Assembly: GCF_001613065.1 (NCBI RefSeq) | Contig: NZ_BDBQ01000034.1 | Span: 124,001 to 188,000, forward strand | Length of the DNA: 64,000 nucleotides | Source of the DNA: Nocardia miyunensis NBRC 108239 | Lineage (GTDB): Bacteria > Actinomycetota > Actinomycetes > Mycobacteriales > Mycobacteriaceae | Direction of reading: 5' to 3' | Part shown: piece by piece, positions 17,556-25,495 of the stretch | Layout: the number at the start of each line of letters is the position of its first letter | How positions within the stretch are numbered: the first letter of the stretch is position 1 | Position numbers and translations under genes: made by a program | Notes under the pieces: generated by a model | What the model was told of the DNA's origin: nothing | Databases searched by the model: none | What the model saw: only the letters and a program-made list of their open reading frames with translations

Positions 17556-17593
17556 CGATATCGTCATTCTCTCAATAGGAGAATATCATATCC
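17556..17593. promoter_or_regulatory. Two adjacent family A operator-like sites upstream of the 17168 gene
   Basis: GATATCGTCATTCTC (from 17558) and AGGAGAAT-atc-ATATCC (17578-17593) both resemble the family A repeat. The second is almost the same as the site at 59228-59246 (AGGAGAAT-agt-ATATCC). They lie about 90-125 nt upstream of the gene pair at 16820-17470. Confidence 0.5.
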
Positions 17594-17674
17594 GTCAGCC
17601 GCCAGGAACGCGTCCGCACCGGTCAGCGACTCACGAATACCATTGGCGAGCAGGTGATCTCGCTCGGTCACGGC

Positions 17675-18277
17675 TCATGCGGGGGTGGTCAGGTCCGCCC
17701 CGCCCCACAGCCCGGTCAGCAGCAACTCGCCGCAATGGAACACCTCGACGCCACCGACTTCGGTCGCCGGCTCACCCGCGGCGGCCAGCGCGGCGCTCTT
17801 GAACGCCCGCGCGGCGACGCTGAGCCGATGCTGCGCCAGATCCAGGCGCCCGTCGAGTTCGGCGGGCAGATCCGCACCCCACAGCGCCACCTCGGTGCGG
17901 CGTTGTTCGAGGGATTCGAGCACACCGCGTCGCACCCGCAGATCGTTCGCGATCAGCTCCGGCGCGACGGCCACCGCGTGCGGCCAGATGTCGTGCACCG
18001 GCGAGGCCAGCGAATCCTCCAGATCCAGCACCGTCGCCCCGAGAATCCGCAGCGGGCGCACATCGGTGGTGTCGGCCAGCAGAGCTGTCACCTCCCAGCC
18101 CGCCATGGTCCGGTCGTACATCCAGCCGCCGACGTGCCGGACGGCCTGCACGGCATCGGACGCGACGACCGCGAGCCGATACCGCAGCAGATGTTTGCGG
18201 GAGTGTGCCCGCCAACCCGCTACCGAGTACACCTCGCCGGAGACACGATCTCGAGGACCGGAGTTGTGAGCGACCAT
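17675..18277 (-). CDS. Hypothetical protein, 200 aa
   Basis: No family recognised. The protein starts VAHNSGPRDRVSGEVYSVAGW and contains a short LLRYRLAVVAS stretch and a leucine/alanine-rich C-terminal half. It has no signal peptide or clear membrane span. ATG 18277 was chosen over ATG 18286 because GAAGG lies at a workable distance only for the former. It lies downstream of marR on the same strand, and a perfect family A palindrome (18308) sits 31 nt before its start, so it is likely controlled by the same regulator. Confidence 0.6.
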   Translation of the reverse strand: MVAHNSGPRDRVSGEVYSVAGWRAHSRKHLLRYRLAVVASDAVQAVRHVGGWMYDRTMAGWEVTALLADTTDVRPLRILGATVLDLEDSLASPVHDIWPHAVAVAPELIANDLRVRRGVLESLEQRRTEVALWGADLPAELDGRLDLAQHRLSVAARAFKSAALAAAGEPATEVGGVEVFHCGELLLTGLWGGADLTTPA

Positions 18278-18307
18278 GATTTCCATCCTTCGCCGGGGCG
18301 GCAACGA

Positions 18308-18328
18308 GGCGAGAATAACATTCTCGCC
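18308..18328. promoter_or_regulatory. Family A operator, perfect copy
   Basis: Arms GGCGAGAAT and ATTCTCGCC, 9 bp each and fully complementary, are separated by aac. This is the longest perfect copy in the window. It lies between marR and the 17675 gene, 31 nt upstream of the latter. Confidence 0.75.
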
Positions 18329-18392
18329 AGCGAAGCGAGTCGTTCTGACGAGATACGTGAGAAGGCATCCGCGACGACCCGATCCACCCCGC

Positions 18393-18887
18393 TCAGAGCG
18401 CGCGGTTGCCGGAGACCTGCGCGGTCGCCTGCGCGAGCGCCGTATTGACCTCCTGGACGAAATCCACCAACGTCCCCAGACTCTCCTCGTCCTGCGGCAG
18501 CGTCTCGTCCAGCGCGGCGAGTTCACCGAACAGCGGGGCGACGGCCACCTCGGCGCGCACGGCCACCAATTCCACCCACACCCTGCGGCGATCCTCCGAG
18601 TCCCGGATCCGCCGAACGTAACCCGCACGCTCGAGCCGGTCGACAACGGCCGTGATCGCACCACCGCGCGCGATGCCCAGCAACTCGGCGAGCCGACCGG
18701 GTGTCAGCCGGCCGCGCATCCACAACAGGTTCAAACACGTCAGATCCGCGACGGTGATACCCAGATCGGCCGCGACCGCCGAGTAGAGCACCACAGTGCG
18801 GGTTGCCTGCACCCGCAGGCCCTCTCGTAGTGAATTCAGCGTCTCGGCCCGCGTGCTGTACGTCGTCGTTGGCACCTGTTTCTCCAT
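18393..18887 (-). CDS. MarR family transcriptional regulator
   Basis: A 164-residue winged-helix protein. TVADLTCLNLLWMRGRLTP leads into the recognition helix (RLAELLGIARGGAITAVVDRLE) and the wing with YVRRIRDSEDRRRVWVEL, the usual MarR order. MarR proteins are dimeric repressors that release short palindromes when they bind an aromatic or acidic ligand. Three of the best family A palindromes surround this gene (18308, 18968, 19068), so it is the prime candidate for their binder and probably regulates itself (inference). ATG 18887 was chosen because GGGGCCGG precedes it and the protein then has normal MarR length. Confidence 0.85.
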   Translation of the reverse strand: MEKQVPTTTYSTRAETLNSLREGLRVQATRTVVLYSAVAADLGITVADLTCLNLLWMRGRLTPGRLAELLGIARGGAITAVVDRLERAGYVRRIRDSEDRRRVWVELVAVRAEVAVAPLFGELAALDETLPQDEESLGTLVDFVQEVNTALAQATAQVSGNRAL

Positions 18888-18967
18888 CCATCCGGCCCCC
18901 GCGGGAACTCCGACGAGAACGACACCGGCCGAAAACGCCTCCGGCACCGAACTCGTATAACTTAAAT

Positions 18968-18982
18968 GAGAATATCATTCTC
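18968..18982. promoter_or_regulatory. Family A operator upstream of marR
   Basis: GAGAAT-atc-ATTCTC is a perfect inverted repeat, 81 nt upstream of the marR start. It lies in the short region shared with the divergent amidohydrolase gene, fitting autoregulation. Confidence 0.72.
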
Positions 18983-19067
18983 CGGTACGGCCATGAGAGG
19001 TTTCGATCGTGCTGCGACACGACTCCGACCACGACATCGCCTGCCACCCTGGCGGCCGAGAGGGGCG

Positions 19068-19084
19068 CGAGAGTATCATTCTCG
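19068..19084. promoter_or_regulatory. Family A operator upstream of the third amidohydrolase
   Basis: CGAGAGT-atc-ATTCTCG has one mismatch between its 7-bp arms. It lies 79 nt upstream of the amidohydrolase GTG at 19163. Confidence 0.68.
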
Positions 19085-19087
19085 TTG

Positions 19088-19108
19088 TAGGAGACTGTTC
19101 ATCTCCTA
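19088..19108. promoter_or_regulatory. Second inverted repeat in the amidohydrolase leader
   Basis: TAGGAGA and TCTCCTA form perfect 7-bp arms around CTGTTCA, 3 nt after the family A site. It could be a second regulator half-site pair or a leader hairpin. There is no T run, so a terminator is unlikely. Confidence 0.45.
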
Positions 19109-19162
19109 GAGACAGTCGAGGTCGACCCATACGACATTCCGCACGAACTAGCGAGGAGTCCC

Positions 19163-20416
19163 GTGAATATCGACGACATGATCCTGGTGAGCATCGACGA
19201 CCATGTGGTCGAACCGATTCACATGTTCGATGGCCATGTCCCGAAGAAGTGGGCCGATCTGGCCCCGAAGGTGATCGTCGATGAGAAGGGCATCGACCGG
19301 TGGGTCTACCGCGACCGCCCGACCGGCGTCACCGGCCTGAACGCCGTGGTCTCCTGGCCCGCCGAGGAGTGGGGTTACGACCCGGCCGGATACGCCGAGA
19401 TGCGCCCCGGGGTGTACGACGTGCACGAGCGCGTGCGCGATATGAATGCCAACGGCATCCTCGCCTCGATGTGCTTCCCGACCTTCGCCGGATTCAGCGC
19501 CGGACATCTGGCGTACTTCAAGGACGAGATCACCGTCGCGATGATCCAGGCGTACAACGACTGGCACATCGAGGACTGGGCCGGGGCGTACCCGGGCCGG
19601 TTCATCCCGCTCTCGATCCTGCCGCTGTGGGATCCGAAGCTGGCCGTCGCCGAGATCGAGCGGGTGGCCGCGAAGGGCTGCCACTCGGTGTCCATGCCGG
19701 AGCTGCCGCACCTGGACGGCCTGCCCAGCTACCACGACATCGAGTTCTGGGGCCCGGTGTTCCAGGCGCTGTCCGATCACGGCACCGTGATGAATCTGCA
19801 TATCGGACAAGGCTTCCGGGTGCTGAACCTGGCCCCGAACGCGCCGATCGACAACCTGATGGTGCTCGCGCCCAGCGTCTCGCTGATCGCCGCCCAGGAT
19901 CTGCTGTGGGGCCCGGCGTTCCGCACCTACCCCGGCCTGAAGGTCTCCTTCTCCGAGGGCGGCGTGGGCTGGATCCCGTTCTTCCTGGACCGCTCGGACC
20001 GGCACTACACCAACCAGCGCTGGCTGCGCCGCGACTTCGGCGGCAAGCTGCCCAGCGAGGTGTTCCGGGAGCACACCGTCGCCTGCTACGTCACCGACAA
20101 GACCTCGCTGAAGTTGCGGCACGAGATCGGCATCGACAACATCGCCTGGGAGTGCGACTACCCGCACTCGGATTCGATCTGGCCCAACGCGCCCGAATTC
20201 GTGCTGAACGAGTTGCAGGCCGTCGACGCCGACGATTCGGATATCAACAAGATCACCTGGCAGAACGCCTGCCGCTTCCTGAACTGGGATCCGTTCGCGC
20301 ACATCCCGAAGGAGCAGGCGACCGTCGGCGCACTGCGCGCGCAGGCCAAGGACGTGGACACCTCCACCACCTCCCGCAAGGAGTACGCCGCGGCCTACGC
20401 CGCGCGCGCCAGCTGA
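19163..20416 (+). CDS. Amidohydrolase_2 family protein, third copy
   Basis: A 417-residue amidohydrolase barrel starting SIDDHVVEPIHMF, the DDHVVEP opening common in a large actinobacterial branch of the family. Later landmarks are LHIGQGF in the middle and WECDYPHSDSIWP, which carries the conserved late Asp/His region. Enzymes of this branch are often annotated as predicted metal-dependent hydrolases in steroid and aromatic degradation clusters, but the reaction is not established. GTG 19163 has GCGAGGAG upstream. It is divergent from marR with family A sites between, and ends at a strong hairpin (20437). Confidence 0.82.
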   Translation: MNIDDMILVSIDDHVVEPIHMFDGHVPKKWADLAPKVIVDEKGIDRWVYRDRPTGVTGLNAVVSWPAEEWGYDPAGYAEMRPGVYDVHERVRDMNANGILASMCFPTFAGFSAGHLAYFKDEITVAMIQAYNDWHIEDWAGAYPGRFIPLSILPLWDPKLAVAEIERVAAKGCHSVSMPELPHLDGLPSYHDIEFWGPVFQALSDHGTVMNLHIGQGFRVLNLAPNAPIDNLMVLAPSVSLIAAQDLLWGPAFRTYPGLKVSFSEGGVGWIPFFLDRSDRHYTNQRWLRRDFGGKLPSEVFREHTVACYVTDKTSLKLRHEIGIDNIAWECDYPHSDSIWPNAPEFVLNELQAVDADDSDINKITWQNACRFLNWDPFAHIPKEQATVGALRAQAKDVDTSTTSRKEYAAAYAARAS

Positions 20417-20436
20417 TCCGCTCATCGCACATCTAT

Positions 20437-20478
20437 CGTGAACCCGGTACCGGAGATTCGTCCGGTACCGGGTTCACG
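20437..20478 (+). terminator. Strong hairpin terminator after the third amidohydrolase
   Basis: Perfect 18-bp arms (left arm begins CGTGAACCCGG) enclose the loop GATTCG. There is no T run, as is common for actinobacterial terminators. It lies 20 nt after the amidohydrolase stop. Confidence 0.75.
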
Positions 20479-20532
20479 CGTTGTCCCGGTGCCGCCCGGC
20501 ACCGCGCCCACCGCCGCGAGAAAGGCATGATC

Positions 20533-20934
20533 ATGGAACCATCGGGATTTGTCGACTGGCCGGACTACCGCGTGGACGTGCACCGGGTCCGCAATCTGAT
20601 CCGGGTCACCCTCGGAGATCGGGTCCTGGCCGAGACGAGCGCGGGCCTGCTCGTCGCGGAACAGGATCACGGCATCGCGTTCTACCTCCCCCAGGACGAC
20701 GTCCGATTCGATCTGCTCACATCCGACCCGACGACCAGCCGCTGCCCCTTCAAGGGAAACGCGCGCTACTGGCGCGCGATCGACGGCGACCAGCCGATCG
20801 CCTGGGAGTACGCCGAACCGTATGCGGAGGTCGCACTGATTCGCGGGCACATCGGGTTCTACCAGGACCGGGTGCGCCTGGAGGTCGGCGTCGCGACCCC
20901 CTCGGTCAGCGCGCCCTACGCGAAAGACCGCTGA
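20533..20934 (+). CDS. DUF427 family protein
   Basis: A 133-residue protein matching the DUF427 layout: RVRVTLGDRVLAET-like opening (here NLIRVTLGDRVLAETSAG), FYLPQDDV, TSRCPFKGNARYW and IAWEYAEPYAEV. DUF427 proteins form a small beta barrel of unknown function and are common in actinobacteria. ATG 20533 was preferred to ATG 20527 because AAGG lies 7 nt before it. It stands alone between a terminator and the converging Mce-associated gene. Confidence 0.78.
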   Translation: MEPSGFVDWPDYRVDVHRVRNLIRVTLGDRVLAETSAGLLVAEQDHGIAFYLPQDDVRFDLLTSDPTTSRCPFKGNARYWRAIDGDQPIAWEYAEPYAEVALIRGHIGFYQDRVRLEVGVATPSVSAPYAKDR

Positions 20935-20958
20935 CCGCAGGCGTTTTCGGTCGTGGCG

Positions 20959-21873
20959 TCAGGGCAGGTCTACCTTGCTGGCCAGCCAGTGCCCGCCGAC
21001 CCGGTCCATGGTCATCAGGATGCGGTTGCGGTCGACTCGGGGGTCCGGGTTGGTCACGTTGGTGATCTGGGCGTCCACGAACAGCATCACCACGGCGTGG
21101 TCGGGCGAGGCGGACTGCACGCTCGCGGCCACCACATTTCCCTTGCTGACCGATTTGGCTTGCAGCAGAAGCGGTTTGAGCTGGGTGGCGGACTGGCTGT
21201 ACATATCCTTGAACTGCCCGGTCGCCCCGTTCAGCACGGTCGAGAAGTCGGCGTCGATGTGCGCCGAATCGATGCTGGTCAACGCGACGGCGTAATCCTT
21301 CGCCGCGGCCATGGCCGCCTGCCCGGCCGCCTCGTTGTCGTTGCGCGCTTTCAGTTTCCACCCGAAAATCGCCGCACAGACCACCGCAGCGACGAGCAGG
21401 AGCACCAGAACTCCGGTCACGGGCCGAGGTACGAGTCTCCGCCACCGGAAACGGGACTCCTCCATTGTCTCGACGGTTCCCTGCGAGGACTTCTCATCGT
21501 CCGTCTCCGAGTCCGGATCATCCTCGCCCGCAGCACTTTCCGTCTTCTCCGTGAGCGCTGATGTCTCCGCACCCGCCGGCTTGCCCGATGTCACCGATTG
21601 TTTCGCCGCCCGCGACTTACCCCCGGCAGCCGAATTCACCGCGCAATTCTCCACGCCAGCGGAGTCTTGTGCGGCCGGATCCTTCTCCGCGGCAGCAGAT
21701 TCCTTCCCGGTCCCCGACTCGTCCACGACCGGCGACTCCCCCGTCGGATTCGCGGATTCAGCGAGGTTCCCGTCTGCGAGATCCGAATCCGACAGCGCCG
21801 TTGGCTCTTTCACCGAGTCGGTGTCCTCGTCCGGTGTCACCACCGCGGTCTGGTCGTTCATCTGTTTCTCCAA
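20959..21873 (-). CDS. Mce-associated membrane protein
   Basis: A 304-residue protein at the end of the mce operon. About 145 N-terminal residues are Ser/Ala/Glu/Asp-rich and probably unfolded. One membrane span follows (VTGVLVLLLVAAVVCAAIFGW, about 151-172), then an outside domain with AAKDYAVALTSIDSA and a C-terminal DRVGGHWLASKVDL. This matches Mas proteins, which are encoded after mceF and help assemble or stabilise Mce complexes. The long acidic cytoplasmic tail is longer than in the mycobacterial Mas proteins I know. It starts 34 nt after mceF. Confidence 0.82.
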   Translation of the reverse strand: MEKQMNDQTAVVTPDEDTDSVKEPTALSDSDLADGNLAESANPTGESPVVDESGTGKESAAAEKDPAAQDSAGVENCAVNSAAGGKSRAAKQSVTSGKPAGAETSALTEKTESAAGEDDPDSETDDEKSSQGTVETMEESRFRWRRLVPRPVTGVLVLLLVAAVVCAAIFGWKLKARNDNEAAGQAAMAAAKDYAVALTSIDSAHIDADFSTVLNGATGQFKDMYSQSATQLKPLLLQAKSVSKGNVVAASVQSASPDHAVVMLFVDAQITNVTNPDPRVDRNRILMTMDRVGGHWLASKVDLP

Positions 21874-21906
21874 TCGTCGGGCCTCGTACGGCTGCCGCGT
21901 GCACGG

Positions 21907-23163
21907 TCATCCTGCGGCGTGGGGGCCGCCGTACGGGGTCGGAATCGATAGCGGGCCGGTCGGTGTCGGATCCGCCCTCTGCAGCGGATCCGAGCCGGGC
22001 GGCGCGGTCGCGGTGTTGTCGCCCGGCGGACGCGGCGCATTCGCCGCGCCGCGGACCAGATTCGGGGCCGGACTGGTACACCGCACGTTCAGGTACGGCT
22101 CCGGCGAGTTGGGCACCGACCCCGGCAGCCGCGGCACGTTGTAATCGCAGGTGCTGCGCGGGTAGATGGCCACCTCGGCCCAGACCCCGCCGTCGTGGAA
22201 GGCCGAGGAGATGGCGTCCAGCGCGGAACCGGCGCGCTGCTGCGGCCAGAAGAACTCGTTCAGCGCCGGAATGTGCACATAGGCCATCTGCGCGGTGGTC
22301 GTCAGATTGCCCAGCAGTTGCACCATGGTCGGCGAATTGTCCGCGATGATCTGATCGATCGAGGTCGTCATCCCCGGAACGGCGTTCACCATGGTCCGGT
22401 AGCCGCCGGTCATCGAGCCGACCCCGGCCATGGTCTCGGCCAGATTCCGCGACGTCACCCGCAGCCCCGGGCTCACCTGACTCATCATGGTCAGCACCGA
22501 CTTGCTGTTGTGCAGCAGCGAAACCGTCTGCGGCAGGACCGAATCCAGCGTCGAGAGCATGAACATGCCGCCGTCCAGGATCGCGGACAGCTTCTCCGGC
22601 CCCTTCGGCCCCACGCCGAGTTCACTCTCGATGGCCTTCAATTTCGCCGGATCCACCTGTTGCAGTGGGCCGTTGAGGTGATCCAGGAGGGTGGCCAGCG
22701 GAACCGGCGTCGTGGTCCGCGACGGATCGACCACCGCGCCGTCGGTCAGATAGGGCCCCTTGTCGGTGGTCGGCAGGAAGTCCAGATACTGCTCCCCCGC
22801 CGCCGACAACGCCGCGACTCGCACGTCACCGCCCACCGGAATGTGCACGCCGTCGTCGATCGCCGCGACCGCGAACACCTTGTCGCCGTTCACACTCACC
22901 GACTGCACGCGCCCCACCGGCACACCGCGCAACGTGACGTCCTGATTGGGCAGCAGCCCACCGGACTGCGCCAGTTCCACGCGCACCTGATACTGCGAGT
23001 GCAGCGGATCGATCTTCAGCGACCCCAGCAGCAGATAACCCGCGCCGAGCACGAACACCAGCGCCAGACCGACCATCGAGGTCAGCAGGCGGTGCCGCGT
23101 CAGCGCTCGCGTGCCGGAAACCAGCACGCGCGCAGGCGGTTCGAACACCGCGGAGATACTCAT
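21907..23163 (-). CDS. mceF: Mce family protein MceF
   Basis: The sixth Mce protein of the operon, 418 residues. One N-terminal membrane anchor (LLTSMVGLALVFVLGAGYLLLG, about 27-48) is followed by the MlaD/Mce domain (QYQVRVELAQSGGLLPNQDVTLRGVPVG) and a long helical region. The tail is Pro/Gly-rich (TATAPPGSDP). Six Mce proteins form the tube of a lipid importer powered by YrbE permeases and an MceG ATPase; no mceG lies in the window. Its ATG overlaps the stop of mceE. Confidence 0.88.
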   Translation of the reverse strand: MSISAVFEPPARVLVSGTRALTRHRLLTSMVGLALVFVLGAGYLLLGSLKIDPLHSQYQVRVELAQSGGLLPNQDVTLRGVPVGRVQSVSVNGDKVFAVAAIDDGVHIPVGGDVRVAALSAAGEQYLDFLPTTDKGPYLTDGAVVDPSRTTTPVPLATLLDHLNGPLQQVDPAKLKAIESELGVGPKGPEKLSAILDGGMFMLSTLDSVLPQTVSLLHNSKSVLTMMSQVSPGLRVTSRNLAETMAGVGSMTGGYRTMVNAVPGMTTSIDQIIADNSPTMVQLLGNLTTTAQMAYVHIPALNEFFWPQQRAGSALDAISSAFHDGGVWAEVAIYPRSTCDYNVPRLPGSVPNSPEPYLNVRCTSPAPNLVRGAANAPRPPGDNTATAPPGSDPLQRADPTPTGPLSIPTPYGGPHAAG

Positions 23164-24362
23164 CGTCCCGGTCCCGTCGGTTGCCCCGGCACTGTGAGTC
23201 CGGGCAGTGTCAGTTGTCCCGGCGCTGTCACTTGGCCGGGCACCGGCGCCGGCGCCTGCCCCGGCACCGTCAAGCGGCCCTTCAATCTGTTCAGGGTGTA
23301 CTCCAGCGAACCCACGAAATTCGTCCAGTCGGTGGGCGTCGGCATGGTCGCCCCCGCGTCACCGGGTGAGTGGATGTCGGGTGTCGCGCCGATGGCCAGG
23401 CGGGCGATGTCGACATTCACGTGCGCGGACTGCGCATCGGTCACCTTCACCACGATCGGCAGGATCGCGATGAGCGGATCGAGATTGGCCTTCGGATTGT
23501 TCGCCGCGGCATTCATATTGGCGGCCATCGTGTTGATCGACTTGATCAGGCTGAGGTTGTTGGTGCCCTGCACCGAGGGGTACTGGGCCAGTTGCTGGCT
23601 GATCCGGTTCAGCTGACCGACCAGATCGACGATCTGCTGGGTGTTGTCGCCGATGACCTGCACCGCCGGTCCGGCCGCGGCCACCGCGGCGTCCACATCG
23701 GACCGGTGCGCGGCCAGCGTCGCACTCAGATCCTTCGTGGTGGCCAGGACCTTGCGAATCTGATCGGTGCGCGCGAGCAGGCTGTCCACCAGCTGACGGG
23801 TCTGCTGGATCATGGTGGCCAGGCGATCCCCGCGCCCGCCGACCGCCTCGCCGAGGCTGTTGGCCAGCGTGGTGATGTTCTCGATCGCCCCGCCGTTGAC
23901 CAGCAGCGCGGCGCGGCTGAGCACCTCCTCGATGGTCGCGGCCGCGGCAGTGGACTGTTCGGGAATGCTGGCGCCGTCGGCCAGCCGGGGGGCATCCGGG
24001 GCCGGATGCACGGGCGGGGTCAGCGCGACGAAGACATCGCCCATCGGTGTGGCCGAACGCAATTCGGCCGAGGTGCCCGCAGGCAGCAGCACCCCGGCCT
24101 TGATCCGCATGTGCACCACGGCCGTGTAGTTCTTCGCCTGCATCGACTCGACCTCGCCGATGTCGGCGCCGTTGAGCCGCACCTTGGCCTTGGTCGGCAG
24201 ATTGAGCGCGTTGCCGAATGTCGCTGTCAGCGAATAGGAGTCGCCGCCGACGCCCGGCGCGGGCAGCGGGAGTTTGTCCAGGCTCACCGAACACCCGGTG
24301 CTCGACAATGCCACCAGCGCCGCGAGTCCGGCCAGTCGCCGCCTCGGTCCGAATCTCGTCAT
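23160..24362 (-). CDS. mceE: Mce family lipoprotein MceE
   Basis: A 400-residue Mce protein with a lipoprotein signal: MTRFGPRRRLAGLAALVALSSTGC, with the lipidated cysteine at C24. The Mce domain follows (YSLTATFGNALNLPTKAKVRLNG) and then a helical section with a GNNTQQIVDL-type core. The C-terminal tail (from about 370) is Pro/Gly-rich with repeated VPGQ units. MceE is the usual lipoprotein position of an mce operon. It overlaps both neighbours by 4 nt, so translation is coupled. Confidence 0.88.
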   Translation of the reverse strand: MTRFGPRRRLAGLAALVALSSTGCSVSLDKLPLPAPGVGGDSYSLTATFGNALNLPTKAKVRLNGADIGEVESMQAKNYTAVVHMRIKAGVLLPAGTSAELRSATPMGDVFVALTPPVHPAPDAPRLADGASIPEQSTAAAATIEEVLSRAALLVNGGAIENITTLANSLGEAVGGRGDRLATMIQQTRQLVDSLLARTDQIRKVLATTKDLSATLAAHRSDVDAAVAAAGPAVQVIGDNTQQIVDLVGQLNRISQQLAQYPSVQGTNNLSLIKSINTMAANMNAAANNPKANLDPLIAILPIVVKVTDAQSAHVNVDIARLAIGATPDIHSPGDAGATMPTPTDWTNFVGSLEYTLNRLKGRLTVPGQAPAPVPGQVTAPGQLTLPGLTVPGQPTGPGR

Positions 24363-25495
24363 CGTCTAGGTACCCCTTGCTGTTCCGCCGGGACCCCCGC
24401 CATCGCCGTGAGCATCGCGCCGAGGCCGAAGTCGGGCCCCATATCGCGCATCGTGCCGGTCGCGCAGCCCAGATTGTGCAGTTGCAGTAGGTTGCAGACC
24501 TCCTTGACCATCTGGCCGTCCAGCAGGAATTTGTCCAGGCCGACGGTGCCGCGCAACGCTCCGATATTGGTGTCCAGGGCGTTGTAGACGTTGTCGGTGA
24601 CCATCGGGAAGATGTCCAGGAACTCGGCCAGATTGTCGTTGTAGTCGGCCATCGACTTGGTGATGGTGTTCGCGTTGGTCGCCAGGCCGTGCAGATTTCC
24701 CCGGTTGCGCTGTAGTAGATCGGCGACCTGCACGAGAATCTCGTTGAGCTTCTTACCGGTGTCCCCGGCGCCCAGGTTCTGATCGGCCAGGATTCCGCTG
24801 AGTGTGTCCACGCCCGAACCGAATTGGCGGATCTGCTGATCGTTGCGGGCGGCGGCGGAGGTCAGTGCGTCCAGATTGCGCACGATCGTGGTCACCGCGT
24901 CCTTGGTCGCGGCGCCGTTGTCCGAGCCGAGCCGCAGCGCGCGGGACAGCTCGGTCATCGCGTCCCGCATTTCCTTGCCGTTACCAGTGGCGATCTGCGA
25001 ACTCACATCGAGCAGACCCGCGACCGGCCCGTTGCCCTTACCGTCCCCGCCCAGTGACTGGGACAGCTTGTCCGCCATGGCCAGCAGGCTGTCGAACTCC
25101 ACCGGTGTGCGGGTGCGGTCGGTGCCCAGCACCGCGTGATCGCGCAGGGTCGGGCCGCTGTGGTAGACGGGCGTGAATTCCACGTGCCGGTCGGTGAGCA
25201 GTGAGTCCGAGACCGTGACCGCCATCGCGTCGGCGGGGATCTTGATCCACTTGTCTACCTTCATCGTCACATCGACGTGCGTCGGATGCGGGGTGACGGA
25301 TACGACCTTGCCGACCTTCATCCCCAGTACCGCAACGGTATTGCCGTTGTACAGACCGTTGGCGGAGGTGAATTTCGCGGTGACGGTGATCGAGGAATCG
25401 ACCAGATCGCCGACGGGCCCGCTCGAGCATCCGGCCACCGCCGCGCCCGCGACGGCGACGACCAGCAGCTTGAGCGCGCGACTCACGGTACTCAA
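24359..25495 (-). CDS. mceD: Mce family protein MceD, predicted lipoprotein
   Basis: A 378-residue Mce protein. After STVSRALKLLVVAVAGAAVAGC there is a lipobox with cysteine 22, so this subunit also looks lipid-modified. The Mce domain begins at ITVTAKFTSANGLYNGNTVAVLG. TTG 25495 was chosen because AAGGA lies 6 nt upstream and the start overlaps the mceC stop; GTG 25486 is an alternative that keeps the lipobox. A much longer in-frame start exists upstream but would run through the mceC gene. Confidence 0.85.
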   Translation of the reverse strand: MSTVSRALKLLVVAVAGAAVAGCSSGPVGDLVDSSITVTAKFTSANGLYNGNTVAVLGMKVGKVVSVTPHPTHVDVTMKVDKWIKIPADAMAVTVSDSLLTDRHVEFTPVYHSGPTLRDHAVLGTDRTRTPVEFDSLLAMADKLSQSLGGDGKGNGPVAGLLDVSSQIATGNGKEMRDAMTELSRALRLGSDNGAATKDAVTTIVRNLDALTSAAARNDQQIRQFGSGVDTLSGILADQNLGAGDTGKKLNEILVQVADLLQRNRGNLHGLATNANTITKSMADYNDNLAEFLDIFPMVTDNVYNALDTNIGALRGTVGLDKFLLDGQMVKEVCNLLQLHNLGCATGTMRDMGPDFGLGAMLTAMAGVPAEQQGVPRR

